From Odobenus rosmarus divergens (taxonomy: Eukaryota; Chordata; Mammalia; Carnivora; Odobenidae), in contig NW_004451410.1 in assembly GCF_000321225.1 (NCBI RefSeq), positions 186,001 through 250,000 on the forward strand: a DNA stretch of 64,000 bases, in the 5' to 3' direction. A program made the position numbers and the translations under genes. The notes under the pieces are model-generated. The model saw nothing but the letters and a program-made list of their open reading frames with translations, was not told where the DNA came from and did not search any database. Positions 33,321 through 43,960 of the stretch are shown one piece after another (position 1 is the first letter of the stretch; the number at the start of each line of letters is the position of its first letter).

Positions 33321-33959
33321 TACTGTCAGACATCAAGGACACCGTGGAGATTGGCCCAGCCCAGCCCCACTGCAGCCCCCTACCCCCTCCTCCACCCCGG
33401 GAGAGCCAGGTGCCAGCCAGTGGGGGTTGGCTAAAAGAGCTAGTCTTAATAGAGTCACAGCAGGGTGGGGGGAAATTGAAAATACGTTATCTAAAGACAG
33501 GTAGCTTGGCTTATTTATTTAATGAAGGAAAAACAAAGAAATGTGCCTAACAGAGAACGTATGCTGAATGGCCGATTCTACTCACCTTACAAAGAAAAAC
33601 ACAGTCAAGTTTGTAGCTGACGTGCTAGCCTTGACTTGTATTTCATTACAAGGGCCATCCTTGACAAGGCTGGGATTCTTTGGCTCTGTCCATACAAAGC
33701 CATCACTGTAGCCCTGGCTGTTGAGTGACGCATGGTCTCCCCTCCTCCACGGGGCTGGGGAGCTGCCCCCCAGTGAAGGATGCGCTCCTGTATGACACCA
33801 ACTAGAAGCTAGCCCTCTACTGCCAGCGCCAGTAAACACTGCCGATCCACTGGCATGGGCCATCTGAGAGGCACCAGCTCGAACCTGCTGGCTGCAAATT
33901 GCTCACAGGGCCAGGAACACTTCTGACAGGCACTGCATCTGTGCTGCAGGTTTGAAAAA

Positions 33960-34220
33960 AAAAAATTAGGGCAGAAGTAATTCTAAAAAATGCTTGCAGC
34001 AATTGCCATGGAGTTAGAATGCTGTGTGGATTCTGCACCCTCCCTTCTTTCTTAATGCGGTCATTATGGAGCTAATGATCTAATTAGAACATTCATGTCG
34101 CCCAGCACTGTGCCCCTCTGGCACTGAGAACTCTAGATTTGCAAAGCCCTAACTTTCTAGAGTCTAACTCAGCGTTAAATGTAAAGAAGGGGTAGCACAA
34201 ACTGGAGGCGTGAAGTCGGA
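33960..34220. promoter_or_regulatory. Candidate enhancer with clustered homeodomain-type sites
   Basis: Within 260 repeat-free bases there is a tight pair of TAAT cores (TAATGATCTAATTAG, 34073-34087) and 'TTAATGCGGTCATTATGGAG' (34052-34071) just upstream. TAATTAG-type cores bind homeodomain proteins. The rest is balanced in composition and lacks any repeat signature. Function and conservation are inferred only. Confidence 0.3.
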
Positions 34221-34799
34221 AGGCAGCTCAGAGCATCACAGACATTCCGGGGACAATCCCTGTGACCTTGGAAGAGGCAGCAAAGCCCCGTGTCCCTCAC
34301 ACCCTATTGCAGCAGGGCCTTGAGTCAATAAGCAATGGAGTTAGCAATGCGTCCTCCTGGGGAGGTGGTGGATGAGGCATCCATCATGTCGCTCTCTCAG
34401 CCTGTTCCAAGGAGCGAGCCTCAGAGAGCTGGAAGGCTACTTCCCAGGCGCATTAGGCTTCTGTCCTGTGGCGAGGTACAGCTGTCACCCTGCACGAGGC
34501 CAAATGGGGGCAGAGCTAAAGGTGGGCGCAGAGCACATACCTGGAGGCGAGGCAGGGCCTCGGCTTCAGAGCACAGAGACGCAAGGCGCTCCTCTGCTCT
34601 TCAGTGTTGGCAGGCTCAAAGTCAGCCCTGGGGCTCCAGCCAGGTCCAGGGAGGCAGTAATCAAGAACAAACACCCCTAAACCACTCAGGGATGCTCCAG
34701 ATGCTGATGCTACATTTAGGGAGTAACCCAGCCGAGTGAACCCACTTTGTTCTACAAATAATGTACTTATAGGCAATGCAGAGGAAAACAGACAAGGAG
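34221..34799. other. Unassigned GC-richer DNA
   Basis: Overlapping plus-strand frames at 34335-34739 and 34372-34680 and a minus-strand frame at 34516-34908 compete over the same bases. None shows recognisable homology, so they are probably chance frames in GC-richer sequence. Confidence 0.35.
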
Positions 34800-35370
34800 G
34801 AAATGTACAAGCCACCCCTGCCCCTTGGCTCCATTTCCTGAGGATAACAGCCACCACTTTTGTGTTCGCTTTTCCAGATTTTTCTATGCCGGCCAAGCAT
34901 GCACACAAACATGTATCTACATAATTAATGGATCCTTACTTTTTATACAAATGGTAACATGTCATAAATGCCATTCTGCATTTCTTCACTTCTTGGTTCC
35001 TGAATATTGTTTGAAGATACATCAATATATGGTCGACATTTCAGTCAATATTAATTCAGTGTAATTCACCTGTCTGAACAACAGCACTGCATTCCCTGAA
35101 ATGGATACACCTTCATTCATTTAATCAATCCCTTCATGGTAGACGTTCAGGTTAGGTTGTTTCGAGGCTTTTGTTCTTTATGAATGATGTTGTAATAGAA
35201 ACCTTTGACTTTTTGTGCAAGCATGCATGTAGGTTAAATCCCGAGCCCTGGAATGTCTGGGTCAAAGGATAAGTGCATTTTAAATGCTGCTTGCATGTGC
35301 CAAGTTGCTCTGCAAAGAGGTCATACCTCTTCACATCTGCCCATGAGAGTGGCTGAGCTCACTATCAAAG
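34800..35370 (-). mobile_element. Very old L1 LINE (L1ME/HAL1-like) fragment
   Basis: Antisense pattern: 'TTTTTATACAAATGGTAACA', 'CATTCTGCATTTCTTCACTT', 'GAAGATACATCAATATATGG', 'TTTAATCAATCCCTTCATGG' and 'GTAGACGTTCAGGTTAGGTT'. It then shows 'GTCTGGGTCAAAGGATAAGT' and 'TGCCAAGTTGCTCTGCAAAG'. The order is that of a diverged L1 ORF2/3' region in reverse. Confidence 0.75.
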
Positions 35371-35999
35371 AGGTACCTCTTCTGCGGCCAATCAAAGAGT
35401 CTTTATCAGTAAAACGTACAAGAAAAGCCTTGAGAAGGTTCACAAACATACCCCTAACCAATAGCACCTGGCTAACTACCTGAATCACAGCTTAGATGGG
35501 ACAAGGTCCAAGCAGAAGTAATCTCAAGCAAAATGACGCGTTTTTCAGGGGAATGAGAGCCAGGCACAGGGAGAGTGTCTGCGGTCTAACCTCAGGGTGT
35601 GTTTGGTCCAGTGGCTCAAGGTTCCGTGCTCCATCTTTTCAGCAGTGGTGTACCACTGGCAAGGTGACCCAATCATTAGCCACCACTAAAGATGCTTGTT
35701 TAATGAGAGAACAATGCTATACACCGAATATGCATTGAGCATCACAAATATACCCAAGCTGCTCATTGCTTCCATTCCCAGGGAGATAATATCTTACATG
35801 AAAAGTTTTTACTACCTTAAGTTGAAGGCCAAACAGGATAGAGACCTCATGGGGAAGGCTGCATTCCTACATATCAACGAAGACAACAAAGGATTATTCT
35901 TTCGTTTTCTTTATTTTTGCCTTCAGAAAAGTAGGAACTGCTCTAATTAAAAAGTAAATAACATAAACTAAACTAAACTCAAATAAAATTCATGTCTAA
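35371..35999. other. Unassigned DNA
   Basis: No repeat family is recognised. Frames at 35496-35738 and 35696-35950 have no recognisable domain. Confidence 0.35.
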
Positions 36000-37000
36000 A
36001 TTTGAATCAGAAGACTATTTCCTCCTAATACGCTTAACTAGAAACGTAATTAATTTTGTACTGTACAGATAAGAAGCTGTCAAGCTGACATTTTATTCCC
36101 AAGATCTCTACCAAAGTTGTCCAAAAAGGCAAACAGTCATTACTTTATCCCCAGACCCATCAAGAGCCCCGTTATTTATTTCTTCAATCATTTCGAAAGC
36201 TGAATGCAAATGTTTTCTCCACCTGCTCCATCTAGCGGGTCACACAGACAATCACAGCTCTGATTGCTCCCTTGAGGCGAAGCCCCAGCATCAGAGAGCC
36301 ATCTCCATCGGTGTAAAAATGGCACCATTTGTTTAATTTTGATAAGTATTTAATAATAAAAGTTACAATCTCAGGTTGAAATAACACCCACCATGAAGAT
36401 GTGTTTGTATTTCCCTTGGAGAGAAGAGAAATGTTGTTGTCAAGATAGCAAGAAAAAAGACTGCCTTAAGCTTGTGTGGTAACCAGAGTTCCCCAAAGAA
36501 TCAATCAAGAATGTCATCGGAAAGTGAATATAAGATAGTTGGCATGGTAACTGGGACACTGAGGCAGTTCTTTGTTGTCTGTGCTCACATTCATTTAGAA
36601 CTCACGAATCATCATCCCAGGCAAGCAGGGGGAAATGCTAATTAATAAAATGCCATCCAAATATTATGTATTCCGCAACCACCATGGCTTGTGCTAGCTC
36701 TACAAAGAGTGATGATTGGATAATTGCCCTGCTTTCTAATCTAATGAGATTACGATCATTGCTGCGATTCCACAACCAATGTGTTCACTATTGTCTCTAA
36801 ACGTAACAAAATGGGGCAGTTTGATAAACTCAAGCTACATGGAAGAAGCAACAGGCTATGTTCCACTCAAAACTCCTGACGCAGTAGATCACAAATGAGA
36901 TGCAAGCTTGAAGCACACAAGCAATCAAGTGTGCACAGCAGGAGTCTAATGATTCCCATAAATGGCAGTTTAATCAAATGCTTTATTCCTGCCTAGAGTG
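36000..37000. promoter_or_regulatory. 1-kb repeat-free block, candidate conserved non-coding / enhancer DNA
   Basis: This is the longest stretch of the window without a recognisable repeat, tandem tract or open frame. It carries TAATTAAT at 36047-36054 and again at 36639-36646, and a perfect POU octamer ATGCAAAT at 36204-36211. Several GATA and CAATCA-type cores also occur. Balanced, non-repetitive, AT-biased sequence of this kind is typical of deeply conserved developmental enhancers. I cannot verify conservation from one sequence. Confidence 0.4.
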
Positions 37001-37737
37001 AACTCGTCCACAATTCACAGATCAAATTTCACCCAGTTGCATTTTCTACCTGGTGCAGCAAGATCTTCACTCTCTTGCCCACTCAAAGTCAAGGTCCCTA
37101 TCAAGGCGCACCCCCTGGCGAGCTATTTTAAACAGGCGGCTGGAATCAGCCCCCAAATCAACACAGTGAGGATGGACCAAAAGTAATTCTAGGTAAAAAC
37201 CAAATGTAAAATGTCCCCCATAGCTCAGTTTCTAACACAGAAGGATCATGGCATCAAACACAGTCAAACTCAGGATCTGTTAGGACAGAAGATATTTCCT
37301 GTTTCAAAAGCATATAGACTACAAGCAAAAGGGCACCGGAAGTTGAGACTGATGCCTGTATATTTTTTGGGTTAGTAAAACTGAAGTTTCTGAGTCCTCA
37401 TGTGACTAAGGCCACTTGTCCATAGTAACACAGGAAGATAACCAGAGGGTGTGACTGGAAAATGCTCCTGAGCCATAGTATTGATCTGCCGGGGCCGCCC
37501 TAACAAAGTACCACGCACGCGCTAGGCAGCTTGAAGAGCACGCACCTGTCTTATCACCCTGCTGGAGACTGGGAGCCCGAGGTCAGGTGTCCGTGGAACT
37601 GCTGCTTCTGAGGCCTCTCTTCCTGGCTTACAGATGGTTGTCTTCCTTCTGTGTCTTCACGTGACTCCCCTTTGTGTGTGTCTGTGTCCTCATCTCCCCT
37701 GATAAGGACACCAGTCACGGTGGATTATGGCTGAAGG

Positions 37738-38397
37738 CGTTCAGGAGGTGCCACTCTGGTGTGTGAATTATTTGGGGTTAAAGGTGATGGGAAACCAGCA
37801 GACACAGGAAAAGCTCCTTACCTCCCCCTAACTGCTTAAAATAAAGTATATGTTTCCCCTTTTGTAAAGGAAATTTCCATTAGTCAAGGTATCAGTTCCA
37901 GAAGAAGGACTACTCCCAGAGATAATTTTGTTACTTGAGAGACACTCATCTGCATAACCAGGTAAACTCTGTCATAATCTCCTCCCCACCCCAGGAACTC
38001 CAAACCCCTGTTCCTTTCTGTAGCTCAGGGTGGCATGTGTCTCAGTCATCTGGCCGCCCGACTCGGAGTCTCATATTTTTGTGAAACTCCCATGCATATG
38101 TGTGTAATTAAACTGATTGTTTTCTCCTGCTCATCATTTTTTTAAAAGATTTATTTATTTGAGAGAGTGAGAATGAGAGAGAGAGAGAGCACATGAGAGG
38201 GGGGAGGTTCAGAGAGAGAAGCAGGCTCCTCGCCGAGGGACTCGATCCCGGGACTCCGGGATCATGATCTGAACCGAAGGCAGTCGCTTAACCAACTTAG
38301 CCACCCAGGCGTCCTCCCGCTCATCTGTTTTATGTCAACTTAGTTCTTGGACCAGCCACAAGACCAAGAAGAGCAGAAGGAAGCCTTTTTCTTCCCC
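37738..38397 (+). repeat. LTR (relative of 6415-6990) nested in the MLT1 LTR
   Basis: The layout matches the LTR at 6415-6990: 'AAAGGAAATTTCCATTAGTC', 'ATCAGTTCCAGAAGAAGGAC', then 'GTGTAATTAAACTGATTG' (38102-38119). After the SINE come 'TAGTTCTTGGACCAGCCACA' and 'TTTTCTTCCCCTGCA'. It starts near TGGC and ends CCCTGCA, consistent with TG...CA ends. A clean target duplication is not visible. A SINE is inserted in its 3' part. Confidence 0.5.
38124..38325 (-). mobile_element. Can-SINE, reverse orientation, nested inside an LTR
   Basis: The reversed A/T tail begins at about 38136 (TTTTTTTAAAAGATTTATTT). A GA-rich tract follows, then reversed box B (GGACTCGATCC, 38238-38248) and the reversed head 'AGCCACCCAGGCGTCC' at about 38299-38314. 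Flanks CTCCTGCTCATC (38125-38136) and CTCCCGCTCATC (38314-38325) differ by one base and mark the target duplication. This is the innermost, youngest layer of the nest. Confidence 0.95.
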
Positions 38398-38545
38398 TGC
38401 AGGGCCCACCTATATGACCTCATTTTACCTTAGTTGCCACTCCAAAACCTCTCTCTAAATACAGGCACATTCTCTGGTCCTGGGGGTTAGGCTTTCAACA
38501 CAGGAATTGGAGGGGACACAACTGAACCTATAGTCATTCACCCAC

Positions 38546-40494
38546 ATGCCCTGGGAACCTGGAAAATGGGGGAGGGGAGCTAACTAAAGATGATGTGTGG
38601 AGAGGATCCCTCCCCAGGAAATGTGGGGTGTAGGCACAGACCATCTGTCTCTGAGAAAGTCCCAGAAAGAAGGCTCAGGGAGGCTGAGTGGAGGGTGTTA
38701 GCACCCTGTCCTCCAGTGCCTCAGATGAAGACGGGGAACAGAGGTGTCCACAAACAGAGAGATGAAGACCTTCTAAGACTCCATAGGAGTCTGGTTTCTC
38801 TCTGCCAAGAGGACCAGGACTCCCCCAGATACTCCCCTATCCCTTGTTGGGAAACTAGGAGTAAAAGCAAAAACTCCTCCCAACCCAGAAGCCCTCTCTG
38901 CAAAGGTAGAAAGGAAAGAAAACACTTTTATTATTGAATTAGCAGTAAACCACCATGTGACATGCAGCATAGGCAATCCGCTAAGAAACTGCAAAGACAG
39001 AAGGAAATCTCACCCAGAACACAGCCACGCAGATACAACACATTACATACATGTTCTCAAGGTAAATGATAACTAGCCCTCAAGTAGAGGACTTGACAGC
39101 ACCATTTGTCACACAGAGTTCATCCTAGAGTCACCTGGTCCTAGGGTGACCACCTGTGTTCGTGTTCGCTAGGTGGCTCTGTTCAGAGGAAAAACAAACT
39201 TCTCATACCTTTATGACAGGAGGTAGCTTTGCAACTTGGAGCAAACTCCCAGAGGAGCTGGATTCCTAGCCTCCACCAGGAACTGGGAGATGGGGTGTTT
39301 CTTCCCTTCCTGGTGCTTGAGAAAGGCAATCCTGGGTCCTAAAGCTCGCCAGAGACCTATCTAGTCTGCAAGAGGATTTATATACACTTCAAAGAGAGGA
39401 GAAAGAATTTACAATGACACGTTTTCTAAGGTAACTGATCTAAAACAAAAAGGAGGGGGACATAAGTCTTTTCCCTTATTTCCAACAGGGAGAATTAAGC
39501 CTCTTCTTTCTAATTTGTATTTGTCCTTTGCCCTTGTTTAAAGGCTCTGTCATACCCCCCCAGGAGGCAGTGGTGGCCATGGATACTGTGCCCCAGGTGT
39601 GGGGGGGACGTGAGGCATGGGCAGGATCCCAGTGGGGATCAGCTGTGGCCCCTTGGAAAGCCCTCAGTGGGTACGGGGGCAACACACCACTGCTAGTAGA
39701 AGCTCGAGTAGGAAGGAAAGATGTGAATTGGTCCATGATTGTTGTGATGTTCAGAGAAATGCCTGGCATCATTCAAGACCCAAGCCTTATGCTGATCAAC
39801 TTGGAGATGCTGAATAAAATAAAACTAGACATGGCGTGGAGTGCTGGGAGTGCTGCTGGGAGTCAGCCTCCATCCAGTCTGGTCTGGGCTCTCCCAGGTG
39901 TCTGCAGGGTCCTCCATCCATGTAAGTGGCTGGCTGCACAGCTCCTTTTCCCCACGACAGATGAGAGACAGACACACAGAGAGAGAAGCCATAGATAAAA
40001 CCAGGAATCAGCTACAGTCCCCTCAAGGACATCAAGGATTGACAAATGGGTTGTGCGAAATCAAAGACATTCAGTGAAAATTACATATTCTTTTAAGATT
40101 GAAGAGGGAGCTTCTGAGGATCACAAATGTAACTTTCAATATAAGCTTGTTAAATATATATACACTGGTGCTTAATGTATGTCTTATTCTCCAAACAGAA
40201 GCCCAGATCCCAAACACCTCTTTTAAAATGGCTGTTGCCACTTCTTGAGGATGTTTAAAATAGAAGTCACAACTTCTAATTTATTTTGTGAAATGAATGA
40301 AAAATGTTTTTTTTAATCAGATTGTTAAGTTTCTAAGAATACAAATTGAAAATATTTGCTTGCTCTCTCCCCAGCAAATTTCCACATATTTATCTTAGAA
40401 CCCACTTAGCACGTTAGGGCAAAGAGCTTGCAGAAGACCCCACACCACAGCTGGGAGTGAGCTGATGTGTGTCCCCACAAGCTGGACGTGGGCT
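38546..40494. other. Unassigned DNA
   Basis: About 1.9 kb with no named repeat. Frames at 38590-38937 (115 codons) and 39528-39998 (156 codons, both plus) have no recognisable domain. They show no convincing splice or start context and are overlapped by other frames. A decayed LTR-type element cannot be excluded around 39540-39840. Confidence 0.3.
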
Positions 40495-40710
40495 CAGACC
40501 CCAGCTCTCTGCTCATAACCATGGCCTAGGTCTTGATGGCCTCCCCATTCTCAATCTCTGAGATCCCAGCTGTGAGTCAGGATGACAACACAAATCATGA
40601 GGTTCTCAGAAGGCCTGAGTGAAATAGTACCTATTTTATGGATTATAGATAATATTATTTAAGAGTGCCTGGCAGATACATAGTAAATGCCTAATTGGTA
40701 AATGGTGGAT
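40495..40710 (+). repeat. MIR SINE
   Basis: Forward MIR: 'CATTCTCAATCTCTGAGATC', 'GAAATAGTACCTATTTTATG' (40621-40640), 'AAGAGTGCCTGGCAGATACA' and 'TAGTAAATGCCTAATTGGTA'. The 5' part is strongly diverged. Confidence 0.7.
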
Positions 40711-41739
40711 ACCGAAATTGCAAATATCCTACTATGTGATAAAATGTCTAGTATGGTTACATTAAACACATACACTATGTTTTTTTTGAAAATGTGTTCC
40801 TTTACCCAAATCCCACCACAGTGTCATCTCCACAGATGCCGTTCAGTTTCTATAAGAATCTGAACTAAAATACCTTGATGATGGGGTTTGTTCTCATCTT
40901 TTCAGAAAGTATATTTTTTTCTGCAATTCCACATTTGTTAATCAAATCTCACAGTTTTCTTATTTTCCTCTGACCCTCACACGTATGACAGTGTTCACTC
41001 ATTCAAACAGCCACCGTTTATAGGCTTCTTTCTTTGAATAATCCCACAATTTCATGAATATCGAAATAACCTCATCTTCAAAGCACTGTGCTTTAAAATT
41101 GAATTCAGATAAACATGGATAACTAAAATATACATTAGAAAGAAAAGGGGATGATCAAAGGAAAAGTCCATGTATTCTGAAACTCTAACGTGGATTCTCT
41201 GCACCTCATTGGAAGCGCTAAGCCCTGGGGACATACGAGGCCACGGAGGAGTCCAGGAAATGTGCGGTGGGGACTCATCCCTCCCTTTCCCCGGCCTCCC
41301 ACGGACTGGGATGTGAGCAGGAGCATTAGGAGGGGCCGCCCGTTAAAACATTTATAGGCTGATGCAACCAGAAGGCAGAGAACTCTCCTCGTCTCCTGCA
41401 GAGCCTCCCTCTTTGTGAGGAGTCAGACCTCACAATGGGCCGGAGACACAACTTCTCTATCTTCTCCAGCACAGACACCACACAAATACCTTTTCCTGTC
41501 TCCAATAGCCAAAGGCAAATAAACAAAATGCCCCCTTTTGAGTCACCTCCTAGTGGCTTCTGTTCACACAGACATGGTGGTTTAATCTCCAGCTGAAAAG
41601 TCCCCTCTTCTAACAAAACCTTGTTCATTTGAAATAAGGGGTGTTGGTTTTCCCCCACATTATAGGACATTTAAATAAAATATTATCTCCAAATGAATTC
41701 TACACCTTAAATTAACAAAATATACTCAGTGTTTTTTAA
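40711..41739. other. Unassigned DNA
   Basis: No named repeat. The minus-strand frame at 41326-41670 (114 codons) has no recognisable domain. AT-rich at both ends. Confidence 0.35.
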
Positions 41740-41880
41740 GCCAGGCATTGTGTACAAGGTGTAATGGGTAAAATCAACAGTGACCTTACCTGAAAGCCTA
41801 TCATCTGGAAGAAAAATAAGACAAAAACACAAAAACTGTGTCACAAAGAGTTAAAGGTGACTAAGGCTTTTGAAACTAAG
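41740..41880 (-). repeat. Possible L2 LINE fragment
   Basis: 'AGCCAGGCATTGTGTACAAG', 'GTAAAATCAACAGTGACCTT' and 'AAGACAAAAACACAAAAACT' resemble the reverse L2 module (lost-size, gain/loss and duration part). Weak match. Confidence 0.4.
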
Positions 41881-43809
41881 AGACGAGGGAAATTGGTCTC
41901 CCACTAATAACTGCAGACAAATCCAAACTAAAGCCTGTATTTTTGGGCAAGAGAGACAAAACAGGTTCTGTACTGGGGATGCTGAGCTGTCCAGTCCACC
42001 AGGGATGTTTGTATGAATCCTGAGGTGAGCTGCTTAGGACCCAGCAAAAGGCACCACACAAAACTTAAAGAACCCCAGATTTAGGACAAAGATTATGGAT
42101 GGAGGAAGAGTTGACGGAGAGTTAGAAGAATCAGTGAAATCTGGTGACCAACGAGCCAGTGAAGGAAATAGCTTTGGAAAGACAGAGAAACCAATTATAT
42201 TGGTGGGGGCGGGGGTGACTCTGGAGAAAAAGCCCCTGTATTTAGGGACTGTATTTATGGACTGTGTTTAGTCCATAGTCCATGCGAAATCCAATCCATG
42301 GCTTCTGTCTTCTTAGTGACATTGGCAGCCAGGTTCCTGGTTAACTCCTGGTAAGCAGGGAGGGCTCAGCACAAAAAGAAATCCAGAGAAGGAGCCGGGC
42401 AGATACCCGGCCAGAATGAACCAGTTTGACCATTCACAGACTGGGAGAAAAGCTCAGTGTACAGCCAGCCAATTTCAGGGTGAAAACGTGTCACCAAACA
42501 GGGAGTTGGGAAGAGATGTGCAGTTGTAAACCATTACACAGCAATTCCACCGTCCAGATGTGAGGGGCGTGAACATCCTTGCAAGCACAAACAACAGTAG
42601 AATGTATTAAAATAAATGACAAGTGTCGAGTTTGGGATGTTTACCACTTGTGCTTGTTTTTAACACAAGTTTACCTTATTTAATGTGTGATAACAGCTAT
42701 GTTTAAAAAACAGCTCACAAAATTCCTGAAAAGGTAACATGCGGTTCTCAAGTATTGGGACAAGCTGGTCCCAGCACACCACTGAACAGGACAGAATTGG
42801 TTGTCAAATAGCAATGTTTCCTTTTTCATGAGTAAATAACCACTGCCCGTGGGCAGCTCCAGCCCCTCTTTAGAACCTGCCGGACCTTCCTGTGATTCAC
42901 AGACTAAAGAGACAATTCCCGGGAGAGGAAGGGTGTCCCTCTCCAAGAGCACCACCTGCAAGGGTCCCCTCCGAGTGCCCCATGCCTCTGTGCACTGATC
43001 GCTACCCATCCTGAATGTCACTTTACATGGGCATACACGCCTATGTTTGTGGTGAGAGAAATCCCGAGTACTAGCTGCACACACAAAAACATCATATTTT
43101 CATCTCCCAGCATTCACCTCCCGCTCTGTTTCCTTTGAGGTGAGATGCAGAACACCCCAGTAGCCACTCTCATCGCCCAGAACATTCCTTCCCAAAGGCT
43201 CCTGAGTTGTCAATGGAGTCTGTCACCTTATGCTGAGACAAGCTCTTGAAAGTCACAAAGGGAGGAAATGCTTTTGAACGGTTTGCTCAGAAATTCTAAA
43301 TTCCCACAAATTCTACATAAGGTACTGGCCAAGAAAATTGTCTTAAGCTACAACATCTGTGGACCACCGTCAGCTCTGGCTGAGAAGAGTGTGAATGGTG
43401 GAGCTTGTCTCCTTGCTCTTGGGGCTCCACTTTTGTGGCCAAGCACCCAAGAAAACAGAACAAATCAGGCCAAAGAACAGTTGAAGAACCAGTGATGAGA
43501 ATAATTAAAGTTCTTGGTACAGAAGAACTCAGTTATCAAGGGATATGAGTCAGTAGTAAGCTGAAGCCAAAAACGAAAGGAAAAAAAAAAAAGTCTGCCT
43601 TGGGGCATTGCTGGAATTCTTGCTTACTTCAGAAAAGTTCTCTTTTCAAAGAACATCTTGAATCTGTAAAAATTTGAGCAACAAGGAAATGCAGTAAAGA
43701 GATAGCTTTGCAAGAATCTCTACTTTTGATAGCCTCAGCAAGTACAGTTGAAGAAGGAAGTCGGTAGGGGAGTAAGAAGGTAGTCAGTGGAGAAATATAA
43801 GATGGGGGT
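41881..43809. other. Unassigned DNA
   Basis: No named repeat. It contains a short perfect hairpin, TATGGACT (42256-42263) / AGTCCATA (42270-42277). The 134-codon minus-strand frame at 42680-43084 has no recognisable domain. Confidence 0.35.
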
Positions 43810-43960
43810 CCTTGCTCTGGTTAAACTAGCCGCTGGCTGAGCAACCCCATGACAATCGCTTCTCAACTCTGGGCCTCATTTTTCTCAACTATCAAGAAGA
43901 AAAGGTGAAGATCCATAACACAGTGCCGAGTTTATCCTCAATAGAAAATAGTTGCAATAT
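43810..43960 (+). repeat. MIR SINE fragment
   Basis: 'CTCAACTCTGGGCCTCATTT' (43863-43882), 'TTCTCAACTATCAAGAAGAA', 'CACAGTGCCGAGTTTATCCT' and a 'CAATAGAAAATAGTTG' tail follow MIR order. Diverged. Confidence 0.55.

Larger units (their letters stand above)
37485..38545 (-). repeat. MLT1-type LTR, reverse orientation, split by a nested insertion
   Basis: The first half (37485-37737) reads 'GCCGGGGCCGCCCTAACAAA' to 'GGACACCAGTCACGGTGG'. The second half (38398-38545) resumes with 'GGGCCCACCTATATGACCTC' and ends with 'TTAGGCTTTCAACACAGGAA' and 'GGGGACACAACTGAACC'. The two halves join at the position where MLT1 LTRs read 'GGATTAGGGCCCACC' in reverse. About 660 bp of other sequence therefore sits inside one old LTR. 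Confidence 0.8.

Noticed and set aside
34335..34908. Overlapping frames of 102-134 codons on both strands
   Set aside because: Mutually exclusive frames in GC-richer DNA, with no homology on any strand.
39528..39998. 156-codon plus-strand frame
   Set aside because: No recognisable domain, overlapped on the opposite strand by a 98-codon frame, and no start or splice context.
42256..42277. Perfect 8-bp hairpin as a terminator or regulatory RNA
   Set aside because: A stem this short arises often by chance, and no transcription unit or T run adjoins it.
42680..43084. 134-codon minus-strand frame
   Set aside because: No recognisable protein family and no gene context.
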